Assembly (NCBI GenBank): GCA_037043015.1
Contig: CM073321.1
Location: 11,540,001 to 11,604,000, forward strand
Direction of reading: 5' to 3'
Length of the DNA stretch: 64,000 nt
Source: Bryum argenteum
Lineage: Eukaryota; Streptophyta; Bryopsida; Bryales; Bryaceae
In this document: in pieces, positions 54,111 through 64,000 of the stretch
How positions within the stretch are numbered: the first letter of the stretch is position 1
Layout: each line of letters begins with the position of its first letter
Notes under the pieces: generated by a model
Databases searched by the model: none
What the model saw: the letters and a program-made list of their open reading frames with translations, nothing else
What the model was told of the DNA's origin: nothing
Position numbers and translations under genes: made by a program

Positions 54111-56136
54111 GACTCTTCAGTAACTTCTAAAGTGCTAGATAACTCAATTGGTAAAAATGGTAATTTACACTGCCAACAAAAAGGATTTGCAATTGTATGT
54201 GTGGTGATTGTGATGCTTAGATAGTGGGGTTTTGTATGAATGAGTGAATGTTTTGTGTCTTTGCTTAAATTGAAGATTTGACTTGACTAGTAAATTGCTT
54301 AGTGGTGTGGGTTTGTGTAATCGCACTGCTGTGGTGGTTTTGGGAGTGTTGAATTTGGCCTACGTGAAGGGAATAGCGCGGAAGCGCTGCCCGAATTTCA
54401 CTAGGTTCTTGTTGTTCAAAGTTTTGTTCATTTGCTGAATTTAGGGCTTAATTTGGAAGTATTGGGTCAAGCGCGGAAGCGCTGTCCAATTTATTTCCTA
54501 GGAAACCCTAGTATCTCATTTAAGTGTATCTTGCATTGTAGAAATGAGTTATGAGCATGTGTATGGGTTTTGATTGCCTTGGAACCAAGAAATGGGGGTT
54601 TACAATGGAATCTACCATTTTTGTGAGCTTAGAAAGTGTGCTGTAGTAGTATAGTTTGATGTATTTTGGGGGCTTTTGCTTGAGTTTAGGTCCTATTTGA
54701 CCCCATAATTAAGCCCAAAGCCCTAGTGGCTCAAGGGATGCAATTGTAGCTCCCTAGGCTCAATTTTGATGGGTTTTGGAACTTGAGTCACTCATGGAAT
54801 TGCAATTTATAGGGAGGATTGAGGTTACTTGTGTGTTTGGACCTTTTGTTGAGATTTGAAGGAGCATCGCATGTTTGCATGAGAATTTGGAGAATTCCAT
54901 TGCTTGGAAGGAACTAGTAACACATCACCCCGTGGCCCATGTGTGCCCAATTACCTTGCATGAGGAAGTTGGTGTCACACTATGTAATCTTTAAGGTTTG
55001 TTCCTTAATTTGTTGTAGATCTTGGGTTATGGATGTTCAAAGTCAACCTTTGAACCTATCACCACGGCAGACCAACCTTTACTCTAATTGCCTCGACTCC
55101 TCCGTTCGTAATCTGTTGAGGGCAAATCTAATGTCGTTGGAAAGAAGGTTTAGAGACGTTGCAGAATCTTGAAGGCTTGTCTTTTTATTTGTTGTAGATT
55201 TTGGGTTATGGTTGTTCAAATTTGGTCTCTGAATCTAATTTGTGAGCCAAGAAACTACCATGAAGGTGGCTTTTGGTCACAAAGGGAGTAAAAAGACAAG
55301 ATTACATGAAGAGAAGAAGAAAGATGAAAAGGAGACAAAAAGAGATAAGGAAAAGGAATGAGAGGAAAGAATTATCTCGGTCGGATGCCCTTAGAGGGCC
55401 CTCTAGCTTTTGGCTTGTTATTTTTACATCCTAGCTTTTATTGGGACGTACCTTTGCTGATTCACCCTTTCAATCTTAAATTCATAAGATAAGAACTCTA
55501 GGACTAATTGCTAAAAGACTGGGGCGCTTTTTCTTGGCCTCGGTAGAAAACTCCTTCTACACCCTTGTTTTTAGGAGGCAATTACTCCCTCCTCACAACT
55601 TGGAATTAGACAAGCCATATACGAATAGAAAGCTATTGAAGAGATCTTCTATGATTTGAAATCCCAATCTGTTTAGACAAAACCGAGGGACTGATGGGAA
55701 TTAAACTAAGAGGTACAAGAGAATACACCACACATTCAAATCAATCATTACTACTATGGAAGGGGAGATAGAGGCTCACGGCCTTCCTTCTCGTATTAAC
55801 TAAGCATTACAAAGAAGAAGACGTTGACAAGCAAGTTGAATCAAGTGTCGTGCATTACCGAGCAAAGTAGGACCAAAAACACCACATTCGACTATTAATA
55901 CCTTCCGGGTAACGTTCCTTGGAGACTCTATGAAGTGTGAAACTAGACTCAACCGGTTAAGGCTACCAGTTCTACGCTACAACGACCAGAATACGTCTCA
56001 CCGTAGTGGTTTACCCGCGATCCGGTTGACAGAACAGGTCACTCTTACCCTCTGATCCAATCGACCCAAAGAAAAAACCCCAAGGTAACCGTAGTGGTTT
56101 CTGATCCGGTTTCCTTTCCCGGTCAGAAACACTACC
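54111..56136. other. Old repetitive DNA
   Basis: Two copies of AGCGCGGAAGCGCT (54,376 and 54,472), a small perfect hairpin, and the 55,046-55,165 repeat copy. No coding region is recognised. Confidence 0.45.
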
Positions 56137-56272
56137 TGTCACGGCCCTAATTACTCCCAACTCTTTTTTCTTTAGTAAGCCTTACTTAATTGCGGAACCA
56201 CGGCTCACTTTGTTAGTAGCAACCGGCCACAACTTAGCTAACATTGCACATGCTACGCAATTACAATGTTAG
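56137..56272 (-). mobile_element. LTR end fragment of the element A family
   Basis: TGTCACGGCCCTAATTACTC is the complement of an LTR 3' end. Similarity continues through the CCGGCCACAACTTAGCTAAC block to about 56,272. Only the U5 end remains, directly upstream of the gag-like gene's promoter region. Confidence 0.75.
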
Positions 56273-56646
56273 CGCATGTGGGACCATGTTTTTTTTGGTT
56301 GGGTGTTTAATATGTTAAAAGCGCAATAAAAAATAAGTATAGTGTCTAGAATCCGACCTAAGTATGTATTAGGCCGTATACTATAAGGCAAATAAGTTTG
56401 AACAAATACGTGTTATCTTAAAAATGTAGTTTTTAATAAGAAGGAAGAGTTCAGGAACCCGTACTCCGCACTTGAGTAGCAAAGACGTACTGCCAGAAGT
56501 CGGTCACAGGTAGAAGAACGGCGGATGAAGGAAGGAGTGGCTCAAAGGACAATTATGACCGGAGTTGCCAAAGACGGCTCCGTACGAGGACGGCCATGAT
56601 GGCGTACGGATAGGTTATGATGGCTCGGTTCTGATCCGGCCCTCCC

Positions 56647-56653
56647 TATAAAA
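56647..56653 (+). promoter_or_regulatory. TATA box of the gag-like gene
   Basis: TATAAAA in CCCTATAAAACGGACTCCG, about 170 bp before the ATG at 56821. The whole 56,273-56,820 stretch is upstream region and leader. Part of it is duplicated, inverted, at 47,619-47,935. Confidence 0.6.
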
Positions 56654-56820
56654 CGGACTCCGTCCGCCGTTGTCGTTACCTGCCTTCTTGCTTTCCTGCG
56701 TTCTAGTTGTCTTGCCTTCCTGCTTTCCGCGTTTTTGCTTTCCGTCCTGCTGTTCCAATTTGGCTCTCTGGCCGATCTCAGCCCAACAACTCGCTACTTT
56801 TTGTCGTTTTACTTTCCTAT

Positions 56821-58580
56821 GGCAAGATCGGCATCCGCTTCCGCTCGGGCGCAAGAGGAGCTCAAGATTTCTATCAAGTTGGTGCTTCCGGTCATTTTGA
56901 CCGAAGAAGCGGAGAAGAAGACCTTCGTAGACGACCTGGATCAGATGAGTCTTTTGGGACTGATGGACACTCCGTGGGGCATACACGATGCGGAGATGGT
57001 GCGCGTAGTTAAAAATGGCGCGTCGAATGAGTTCGAGGGGACGGTCAGAGGGAAGCTGCTGACTTGGACCGTCGATCGCTAGAAGGCTGTTTATGGCTTT
57101 GCCGGAAACAAAGGCGTGGGGTTATGCGGCCGTAAGTCAAAGTGGAGGAGGACGGCCTTTCATGGAAAGCCGCACAAGCACAACGGCTACGCGATGGAGG
57201 ACTGCAAGGACCCAAGAGAACGCGCGGTGGTCATGTACTTGGCGCCGATCCTCCATGCGGAAAAACCGCACCGAATCACTGTCCGGCTCGCCAACACCAT
57301 CCTCGGCTCGCTTTGCGGAGAACCTAAGGTGGATTGGGGGATCATCATCCGGGATGTAGTTTCCCGACTCGTGGAAAATGTGGATAAGAGCCGGCCTAGT
57401 CCAATAACCCCCTTCCTTTACCATTTGTATCACAAGGAGGAGGTTCTGACGGACAAGGAGGAAACGACATACGCGCTAGCGTTGGCGGCCCAGAACCAGG
57501 GCATATTTGAATCTGAGGAGGACGTAGAGAGCAAGGTCGTCTACTCGGATGAAGAAGAGGAGGCCGTATCTGATGACGAAGACATGGAGGCACCACCGGA
57601 GTATGCCCAAGAGCCGACCCTGCAAGCAGCGCCTGAGGTAATCATACTTCCGTCCCCGTCCCCTACTGAGCGTTTGTCCTCAGAAGGAGTTCGACCCGAC
57701 CGCGGTGAGACTTGCGCGGCCGGGAAAGAGAAGGCGGCCGGAAGCGATTGGAAACCCCAATCCGGCCTCAGGACCCCCCGACTTTGTCCGGCAATAGCTT
57801 CCCCAGACCATCCGGATCCGATGATGAGGGCATGGTACCACTTCACGGACGCCTACACCTTGTACTTCATCTACCAGAAAATGATAGCCGATATGTGCAA
57901 GGAGTTTGCAGTTGAGACGTTGACCGGAGTCAAGAGGGCTGTATACGCCAGGCCGACCCAGGAGCAGTATCAGCAGTTACAGAGGCAGATCACAAAACTC
58001 ACCCTCGACAGCAGGCGCCATAGGGATTTGATCAAGATAAGAGATGGCGCCCTCGCAATCAGCAAACAAGCGATTCAAACCGCTCATGAGCAAGTAGTCA
58101 AACTCGTGGAGATTTGCGAAGTTCCGGCCGAGGTGCTCCAACGGGAGATGTACGAGGCTGGAATCCTCGAGTCGGAAGTGTTCACGGTGGACACCTTCCG
58201 CAAGGTCCTGCTGGCGGCCAAGATGTACACGACGAAGATAGAGACAAGCAATAAGGAGGTGAAGGTGGTGCTTGACCACTTCCAAGGGCAAGGTGGAAGA
58301 AGGCGCATTCGCCTTAGCTAATTCTCCAACCAAGAACACCCGGTCGGTGCCGAGGCGACTTACGGACGAGGAATGGGAGAAATCCCCAGCCGCTCAGAAG
58401 CTCCACGATATCGGCATCAACGTCTTGGATGAGGAAGAATTGAAGAGCAAGCCCGACACAAAGTACAAGAGTGACGAGGAGTTTGTAACTGAGCAAGGGA
58501 AGAGAGTCAAGACAGGACAGATTGCAGCAATGCTTTTAAAACGGCCTAAGAATGGAGTAAGTGGAAGGAGAAGAAGATAG
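56821..58580 (+). pseudogene. Gag-like gene family, copy 3 (best preserved)
   Basis: The frame from ATG 56821 (MARSASASARAQEELK) runs to 58,321 with a single TAG at 57080, aligned to a Trp in copy 1. A 1-nt shift near 58,280 moves to the frame ending at TAG 58,580 (LTDEEWEKSPAAQKLHDIG ... LLKRPKNG). Order: N-terminal conserved domain (to about codon 190, HNGYAMEDC and YLAPILHAEKP), acidic linker (SDEEEEAVSDDEDMEAPPE), a helical region (YHFTDAYTLYFIYQ; QEQYQQLQRQITKLTLDSRR), and a basic tail. About 585 codons in all. No protease or polymerase follows. It lies upstream, not downstream, of the nearest primer site, unusual for gag. The role is unknown: structural retroelement protein or accessory protein. 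Confidence 0.55.
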
Positions 58581-58619
58581 GACGGATTCCAAAGCCGTAA
58601 GCAGGTTTCAGATTACGAC

Positions 58620-61175
58620 ATTAGGTAGGTTATTTTTGGGAAAGCGAGCCGCTTTCCACAGGGTAGGCCTAGTAGGACGGCCACCGCTAAGTTTTTAGGT
58701 CTCAGAGGTCTGTGATTTTGAGTACTTACAGGTGAAGGGTTTGTCACCTAGAACATTTCTTACTTGTTAATCAACAACCTCTTATGCGCATATTTGGTGT
58801 GATCTTTACTTTGTCACCCTTTTGAAATCAAGTGCTTAGAAGTCGTATCTACTGTATTTGAGTTGTAAGCCGGGGGTTAGTGTGAGAGCGTGTAAACGCG
58901 CTCTTGTTAAAGTATTATTTAATGTGGTTTTTATTAATGAAAAGTCAGCAAACCATGTGATTTGGAAGTAAATTGATGGAATTAGGATAATTTAATTATG
59001 AATGTAATATGTATGTTAAAAGTTAGTTGTTGGAAGGCCTTTGGTAGATTGTTTGGCGCGAAATTAAGCTTTAGGTTAGGATTAGTAGAGAAGGACTAGA
59101 GGAGGGAAGATCCCCCTTAGTGAATCTAATGAATGATGGGGAAGAACTAAAGGAGGGAAGATCCCTCCTAGTGAACCCAAAAAGTAGAAATAGGCTAGTT
59201 GCTTAAATTAGAGTTGGACATTTTACCGTCGGCCTTTCACTTCAAACCTTTGATGTCCATGTTAGTGTTTATAATTGATTGTCTTGGTTTTATTCACTTA
59301 ACTTTGGGTGGTATGTGTGAGCTACTTGCATTAATGGAGCCGGTGATAGATTGGATGCTTGAAGGATGGAGCACGTGAAGTAGTGAGGACATTCATCCAA
59401 GAAGACCTTAGTTGGAGCTTTGAGCCTTGGTAGGATTAGGGTGAGCCGCCTCTCCGGCGGCTCCATATTTTGTACTTAAGAGCTTGTTTTCAAGCTAATT
59501 GCAAGCCTCTCTTTGTGTCTATCTATCTCTTCTTTTGAAATGATTAGATAGTAGGAGAAGGAAGGCCATGGGCCTCCTTCTCCCTCTTCTTGTCTTTCTT
59601 TGTTCATCTTGATCCCTCTTGTGATGTCTAGGTTTTATAGGAAGGAAGGCCTTCCGCCTCCTTCGTAATTCTTGTTTCTCCCCCTCTTCCTCTTGTGATG
59701 TTTGATAAATAGGAGAAGGAAGGTATTAGCCTCCTTCTCACTCATCTTGACTTTCTTTTTTTATTAGGTTAGGAGTTGCATTGAATTCAAGTGTTTTTGG
59801 TCAATATCCAAGGCCGTTCGGTCAAAGGCCCATCAGTCACTCGATTTTAGTCCAAGTTCAATGAGATTTGACATGATTGTAGATCTCCAATAGACCTTTC
59901 CAATGGTGGTAAGCACGTTCAAATTGGAGTTATCGGGAGTGAGATATTGCCTCTCAAAGTCGGGGGTATTGGAAGGGTTTTCCTCCTCGCGGTAAACAAG
60001 TCAGCCACAGTAATTCGGCATTCAGTCACAGAGTTTTCGGTGTATGGTTCTGAGATTTCTAGAGTGAATAGAGCGCTAGTAGAGCTTTTTATTGGTATAT
60101 TGCATGTGTAATTCCAAATTAGAGAGTGAGATATCGCCTCTCAAAGTTGGGGGTGTTGAAAACGGTTTCCCCCCGGCAGTGGCGAAAAAGAGCAACAGTC
60201 AAATGGCAATCAGTCCTGGGATTTTAACCCTGTGCTTTTGTGATGTTACGGTTGCATGAAGAATGAAGTTAGCCTTCTAAAAAGTTAGGACACGCCCCAT
60301 TTGGAGCTACGATGAAGAAATGGTGATCAAAAGACTAGAGGTCACTTCCAAGGTATCCAGCCGGTGGTTCTTTCTCTTCTTCTTTCCTTTCTCCCTCATT
60401 CTCTTCTTTTCTCCTTTTCTCTCTTCTTCTTTCCTTCATATAATCTTGTTTTCTAAAACCCCTTGTGACCAAAGGCCACTCCATGGTGGTTTTTTGGCTT
60501 ACAGTTGGGAATCCGGATTCCTTGCTAGATCATATCTGTGGAGTTGAAGTCGTGTTGGGCGTATTAGGGAGTGTCTTGTGTCCTGAGCCGATCTAGATTG
60601 TTTGAGAGAGGGAAACTACTGCGGTAAATACTTTACGGTCGAGGGGTTCAGGAGTCAAGTGTGCGAGGCCGGATTCCAATCCGACCTCCGACTGCTACAG
60701 TCTTGGGTTCCTCTGTAGTCTGAGAGGACGGATCAAGAACAGTACGTGACCGGAATACGTGTAACCGTCCTCTAGCCGGATTCGGATCTCTTGGAGTTTG
60801 TCATTGTAGTAAGTGCGATAGGGCAATCAGGACGGCTTGCATGACCTGTTAGTCCGGCCGGACCAAATTAGTTGTGAGGACGTAATGTATGCCTCAGTTT
60901 GCGTGTGTGTGTTTGTGTGAAGAAAGTTTAGATGTGGAAGTTTCCGCCACGGTGAACATAAAGGAAAGAGTCTTTGTGCATCCCCTCTTACAAAAGGATA
61001 CCCTTGTCAAGCAAGGCTAAAACATAAGTTAGGAGATAGAAAGGATTGGAGTTAGTTGTCTTAGCTCTACTTTGTCTTGGTTACTTCACTGAATCCCTAG
61101 AATGATACAAAAGTCACCAAAACACGGGTATTACACTAATAAACGTGTAAGAGAAGACAACGTGGATACATGGCA
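58620..61175 (+). repeat. LTR-like segment, copy 2, ending at a primer site
   Basis: Shares 58,620-58,870 and 60,490-61,175 with copy 1 (49,790-50,760). The extra 58,880-60,490 contains two GAGGGAAGATCCC units (59,101 and 59,156), a GAGCCGCC-TCTCC-GGCGGCTC hairpin at 59443-59463, and several GGAAGG..CCTCCTTC pairs. It ends ATCCGACA at about 61,181, followed by the primer site, which marks it as a 5' LTR. Its start is not clear: it may begin at 58.6 kb or include the gag-like gene. Confidence 0.6.
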
Positions 61176-61192
61176 TCCGACATGTAAAATTT

Positions 61193-61211
61193 TGGCGCCG
61201 CTGCCGGGGAT
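61193..61211 (+). other. Primer binding site, tRNA-Asp type
   Basis: TGGCGCCGCTGCCGGGGAT matches the TGGCGCCGTTGCCGGGGAT type of plant Athila/Tat-like elements with one change. It indicates the start of a Ty3/gypsy internal region going right. Confidence 0.75.
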
Positions 61212-61640
61212 TCTAACAGCTGACAAAGTCTGGTAGTGTTAGTACGTTAGGACGGATCCGGATTTGGGTACTCTGAAATCTGACCTAGTTGTGAGAATCT
61301 TTCTGCGTAGATACAGAAGCCACAAGTATGGGTCTGTGTCTATCGTTGTAAATGAGATGCTAGTGGATTGCCTAGTCAATTCTTTATGAGTAAAAAAGCT
61401 CAAGAGGTGCAAGACGTAAGAAGGTCTGTCCGGATTGGTGCTAGGAGGTCGGAGGGAGTAAGTACCCGAGCGACCGTCTAGCTTACGAACGTGGCATCTA
61501 GCTCAAGGGAGTAAGGAGGTATTGTGTACGTGTCCTTGAACGGGAAGACGGTCAACACAAGGGTGGAGGAATCGAGGTCGGAAGTGACCATTCGGTTTTT
61601 GGGAATTCTCGAAAACCTTCTGCAGCTGAGAACTTTGTAT
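61212..61640 (+). other. Short internal-region remnant after the primer site
   Basis: A small frame from ATG 61386 (MSKKAQEVQDVRRSVRIG) stops at TAG within 35 codons. No polymerase sequence follows, so the element is cut off before 61,640. Confidence 0.4.
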
Positions 61641-62179
61641 CTCAATAATGTTTTATCAATGTGCAACTCTTCTGTCATTTTGTAGTTTTATTAGTATCTC
61701 ACTTTAGGGACAAGTATCCCCACCTACCTGCACCTCTTCATCTCACAGGTAGCGATTCGTGTGAAATATTTTTCTCCAAAATCGGTGGCATGGTAGGTTT
61801 AGAGAGGGCTTATGACTTTCAAGAGTTGGTGGGGTGTGCGAACACCCTTAATCGATTGGCGGGTATTGAGTATGGTGAGAATGGGTTGAAGTTTGGCCGC
61901 GTGCACAACAAGATGGAAAATGTGTGGGCCAAACTACATCCTTTGGAAGACGGTGAAACTCCTTGTGATTTGGGAGACTACGGTCTCATTAGTGAAGATG
62001 AGCAGATCGTCCAAGCCTTGCAAGAGAGCTTCAAAGAGGCTCAGAAACTCTTGCGAATACTAAACAAGACCCCTTCATGTGTTGCCAATAAAAAAGAGTG
62101 GTTTTTTTCCCCATGGAAGCTTGAAAAGGCGGACAGTAAGCACTTAGCATTTGTGCCAGGCAGATCACCTAACACATAA
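61641..62179 (+). CDS. Transposase-like C-terminal exon
   Basis: After an acceptor-like TTTTATTAGTATCTCACTTTAG (about 61,710) the frame reads DKYPHLPAPLHLTGSDSCE, FFSKIGGMVGLERAYDFQEL and NTLNRLAGIEYGENG, then VHNKMENVWAKLHP, ending at TAA 62177-62179. The GSDSCExFFSxxG segment recalls C-terminal parts of transposase-like plant proteins, but I cannot name the family. There are no internal stops over about 160 codons, so it is less decayed than most of the window. The upstream exons are missing; the retroelement remnant abuts it. Confidence 0.4.
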
Positions 62180-62654
62180 TTCATTATAATGGGAATATTC
62201 AAATTATCATCAAATAACATATTTCGTTAAAGTGAGAATATTTCTATTATCATCGACCTAAATCCCACAAAAAGGACTTCAGCTCGACCTAAAGTGCAAA
62301 ATAAGAAACTCAAAACTCTCTAATATAAGCAAACCATCCCATTAAAACAAGAAACTCAACTATATTGAGAACATATATTTGGAATGGTCAAAACACATTC
62401 CATATCTAATCTACAAAGAATAGCACATCAGAACGGAAAACACATTAAAATGAGAAATCATCACAATGTCAAATATTACATATAGTTCTAAAGATACGAT
62501 TCTATTTAAAATATCAGTTACAATACAGTGCTACTACAAAAAAAATTACACCAATCTACTTATCTGATTCTGCCTAAAACGAGAAAGCTCTAAACAACTT
62601 CAACGTTGTTGAGCTTAAATCCAATTCGAGAAAAAATTATGGACGAGCCCTTGC
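62180..62654. other. AT-rich non-coding DNA
   Basis: No gene, hairpin or repeat is seen between the transposase-like exon and the tandem duplication. Confidence 0.55.
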
Positions 62655-62922
62655 CCACTTTGTCCTCCATAATAGCTAAAGCCGCGATTGACTATTCAGG
62701 TCGACGTGAGCTAAATACCAATGTCTTCAGTGATCAAAATGTTTATTCCTCCTCCGCCTCAAAACCCAAAATACTTTGTTGCTCTTATCCACTTTGTCCT
62801 CCATAATAGCTAAAGCCGCGATTGACTATATAGGTCGACGTGACCTAAATACCAATGTCTTGAGTGATCAAAAATTTTATTCATCCTCGACCTCAAAACG
62901 CAGAATACTTTGTTTGATGATA
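62655..62922. repeat. 134-bp tandem duplication at the 3' end of the next gene
   Basis: The units 62655-62788 and 62789-62922 both begin CCACTTTGTCCTCCATAATA and contain a GCCGCGATTGACTAT stretch. The inner copy includes the last codons of the minus-strand gene, so the duplication copied its 3' end. Confidence 0.85.
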
Positions 62923-63971
62923 GTAACCTGTTGCTCAGATATTGAGATTGTTGGACGTTGAGAACCAGCTTTGGTACTCGATTTCCATGCTGTAAAAATA
63001 GCACCAACATAAAGCCAGACCGGGTCATGGCTGTCATCAAAAACCCATTTAAAATTCTTTTGTGTGTCCCAGCCGACATAGGTATCTTGAACAAGAGCGC
63101 GCTTGCTAAAAGGTTTAAAAAATTGAATTTGAATACATCCCGGATTGTTGCGATCTACATCGAAATCAGTCAAAGCCCGCGCAATCCAAAAGGGTCGAGC
63201 ATCTCCATCTGCAGGACGTAAAGCCAAATATTAGCCTGCATAAACATCTCGACCAACGCGAAATGACTCTCTTGGTTTATCACACAATCGGCCAATAAAA
63301 TGGGGATCTTGCCCATATTCCTCGCGTAATTCGCCAGTGTTCAGATATTCTCGAATCAACGGTACTCGAGACAAAGGCCAACATCCATTCTTCAAAGTAG
63401 AAGAAACCTCCATGGGCGCCAACAATAAATCATTGACTGCACGCCAATATCGTAAAACGGAATCATGTCGTCGAAGAAACTCTCCTGACAAGTCTTGGGC
63501 ACATGAAGTTTCCCACAACTTAATGAAACCTGATATACCTTTCACAATTTCATCAAGATTCCTCATAGGAATTGACGCTAGAGGCTTCATTTCTCCCGTA
63601 GGCAATAGAGGCATACCAGTAATAGAATTCTCTTTCCACAATTTTAATCCTTCACTTGTCAATGGAAGCCACTCATTGTTAGAACATAACATCTTGTACT
63701 TCATCATGGGCCACCCGTTGTCATGTTTGAAAAATTTAAATTGTTGCCCTTCAGAATGACCAACAAGAACTTCGTCTTTAGAAGCGATGAAATCCTTGAT
63801 ATATCCTTTAAAATCGGGAATCTCCTCAATCAAATGCAGAATAACTGGGAGTGCCTCAGCATCCATGAACGATTTCATCAGGAGAGGAATCGTAAAATAG
63901 TCATTCTCCTTTAAAATCATACTCCAACGTCCAAACAGAGCGTTAACGTAAATTTCACCGAAAACGCCCAT
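62877..63971 (-). pseudogene. Minus-strand gene of unknown function with one in-frame stop
   Basis: The frame from ATG 63971 (MGVFGEIYVNALFGRW) to 62,877 is interrupted only by TAA at 63233-63231; the next codons continue (YLALRPADGDARPFWIARAL) in the same frame. About 364 codons. The frame also stays open upstream to about 64,000, so the start may lie beyond the window. Visible segments: FKFFKHDNGWPMMKYKM, SVLRYWRAVNDLLL, then a Trp-rich C-terminal part (VGWDTQKNFKWVFDD). The RPFWIARAL stretch vaguely recalls small beta-barrel reader domains, but I do not assign one. With only one lesion it could be a recent pseudogene, or the TAA could lie next to an unrecognised splice site. Confidence 0.5.
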
Positions 63972-64000
63972 ATGTACCAGAAGGAACCAAAAGCAAAACA

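Noticed and set aside
9143..57082. A reassigned genetic code (TAA/TAG read as Gln), suggested by long frames broken only by TAG/TAA
   Set aside because: Stops also align with conserved Trp (9536, 57080), TGA occurs at Arg/Trp positions (15572, 16900), and frameshifts accompany them. C-to-T decay explains all cases.
59443..59463. GC hairpin followed by T-rich DNA as a bacterial-type terminator
   Set aside because: Eukaryotic retroelement context; no prokaryotic gene upstream. Kept only as a structural note within the LTR-like segment.

Overview
The window is eukaryotic nuclear DNA from a green plant (streptophyte) with a large, transposon-rich genome. The evidence is spliceosomal introns with GT..AG borders, TATA-box promoters, plant-type hAT (DUF659) and MULE/SWIM transposases, Ty3/gypsy chromoviruses primed by initiator-Met tRNA, a tRNA-Asp-type primer site, and TTTAGGG-like telomeric repeats. 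The hAT and MULE protein styles remind me of seedless plants or charophytes, but that is memory only and I cannot name a species. No rRNA, tRNA gene, CRISPR or prokaryotic operon is visible.

Layout. 0-2 kb: AT-rich DNA and GC-rich arrays of 21- and 32-nt units. 2.3-4.1 kb: a minus-strand spliced gene with a ParB/sulfiredoxin-like DGNHR motif. 4.4-5.4 kb: palindromes on a roughly 95-bp period. 6.0-15.8 kb: a MULE transposase split by a 7.66-kb hAT element (7,251-14,911) with 8-bp target duplications. The hAT carries a decayed DUF659 transposase, a second gene, and a nested LTR. 16.6-22.9 kb: one or two decayed spliced genes (ParB-like, then FCP1/HAD-phosphatase-like), interrupted by a chromovirus fragment whose LTR carries heat-shock-element-like sites. 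Their introns contain a recurrent palindrome built on TATCGGC.

23.1-43.2 kb is a nested palindrome. The outer arms are 23.09-27.59 and 40.29-43.19 kb. The inner arms are formed by two oppositely oriented copies of one chromovirus (A, 29.7-37.3 kb, with both LTRs; B, 37.3-40.3 kb, truncated). The left arm also holds a solo LTR, and the right arm preserves the empty site. 43.4-45.3 kb: a second FCP1-like pseudogene with a MITE in an exon and a palindrome cluster (CATTTAGCTCGA arms) upstream. 46.3-61.2 kb: LTR fragments, a second MITE-like element, and repeated copies of a gag-like gene family (best copy 56.8-58.6 kb) lying upstream of a long LTR-like segment that ends at a tRNA-Asp-type primer site. 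61.6-64 kb: a transposase-like exon and a minus-strand gene running off the window.

Almost every coding region is decayed by in-frame TAG, TAA or TGA at positions where Gln, Trp or Arg is expected, plus small indels. The most unusual signal is that several loci each carry their own family of roughly 22-27-bp palindromes (arms 8-14 bp, centre 1-4 nt), placed in introns or promoters. Nothing here forms an operon. The genes interact mainly by nesting and duplication.
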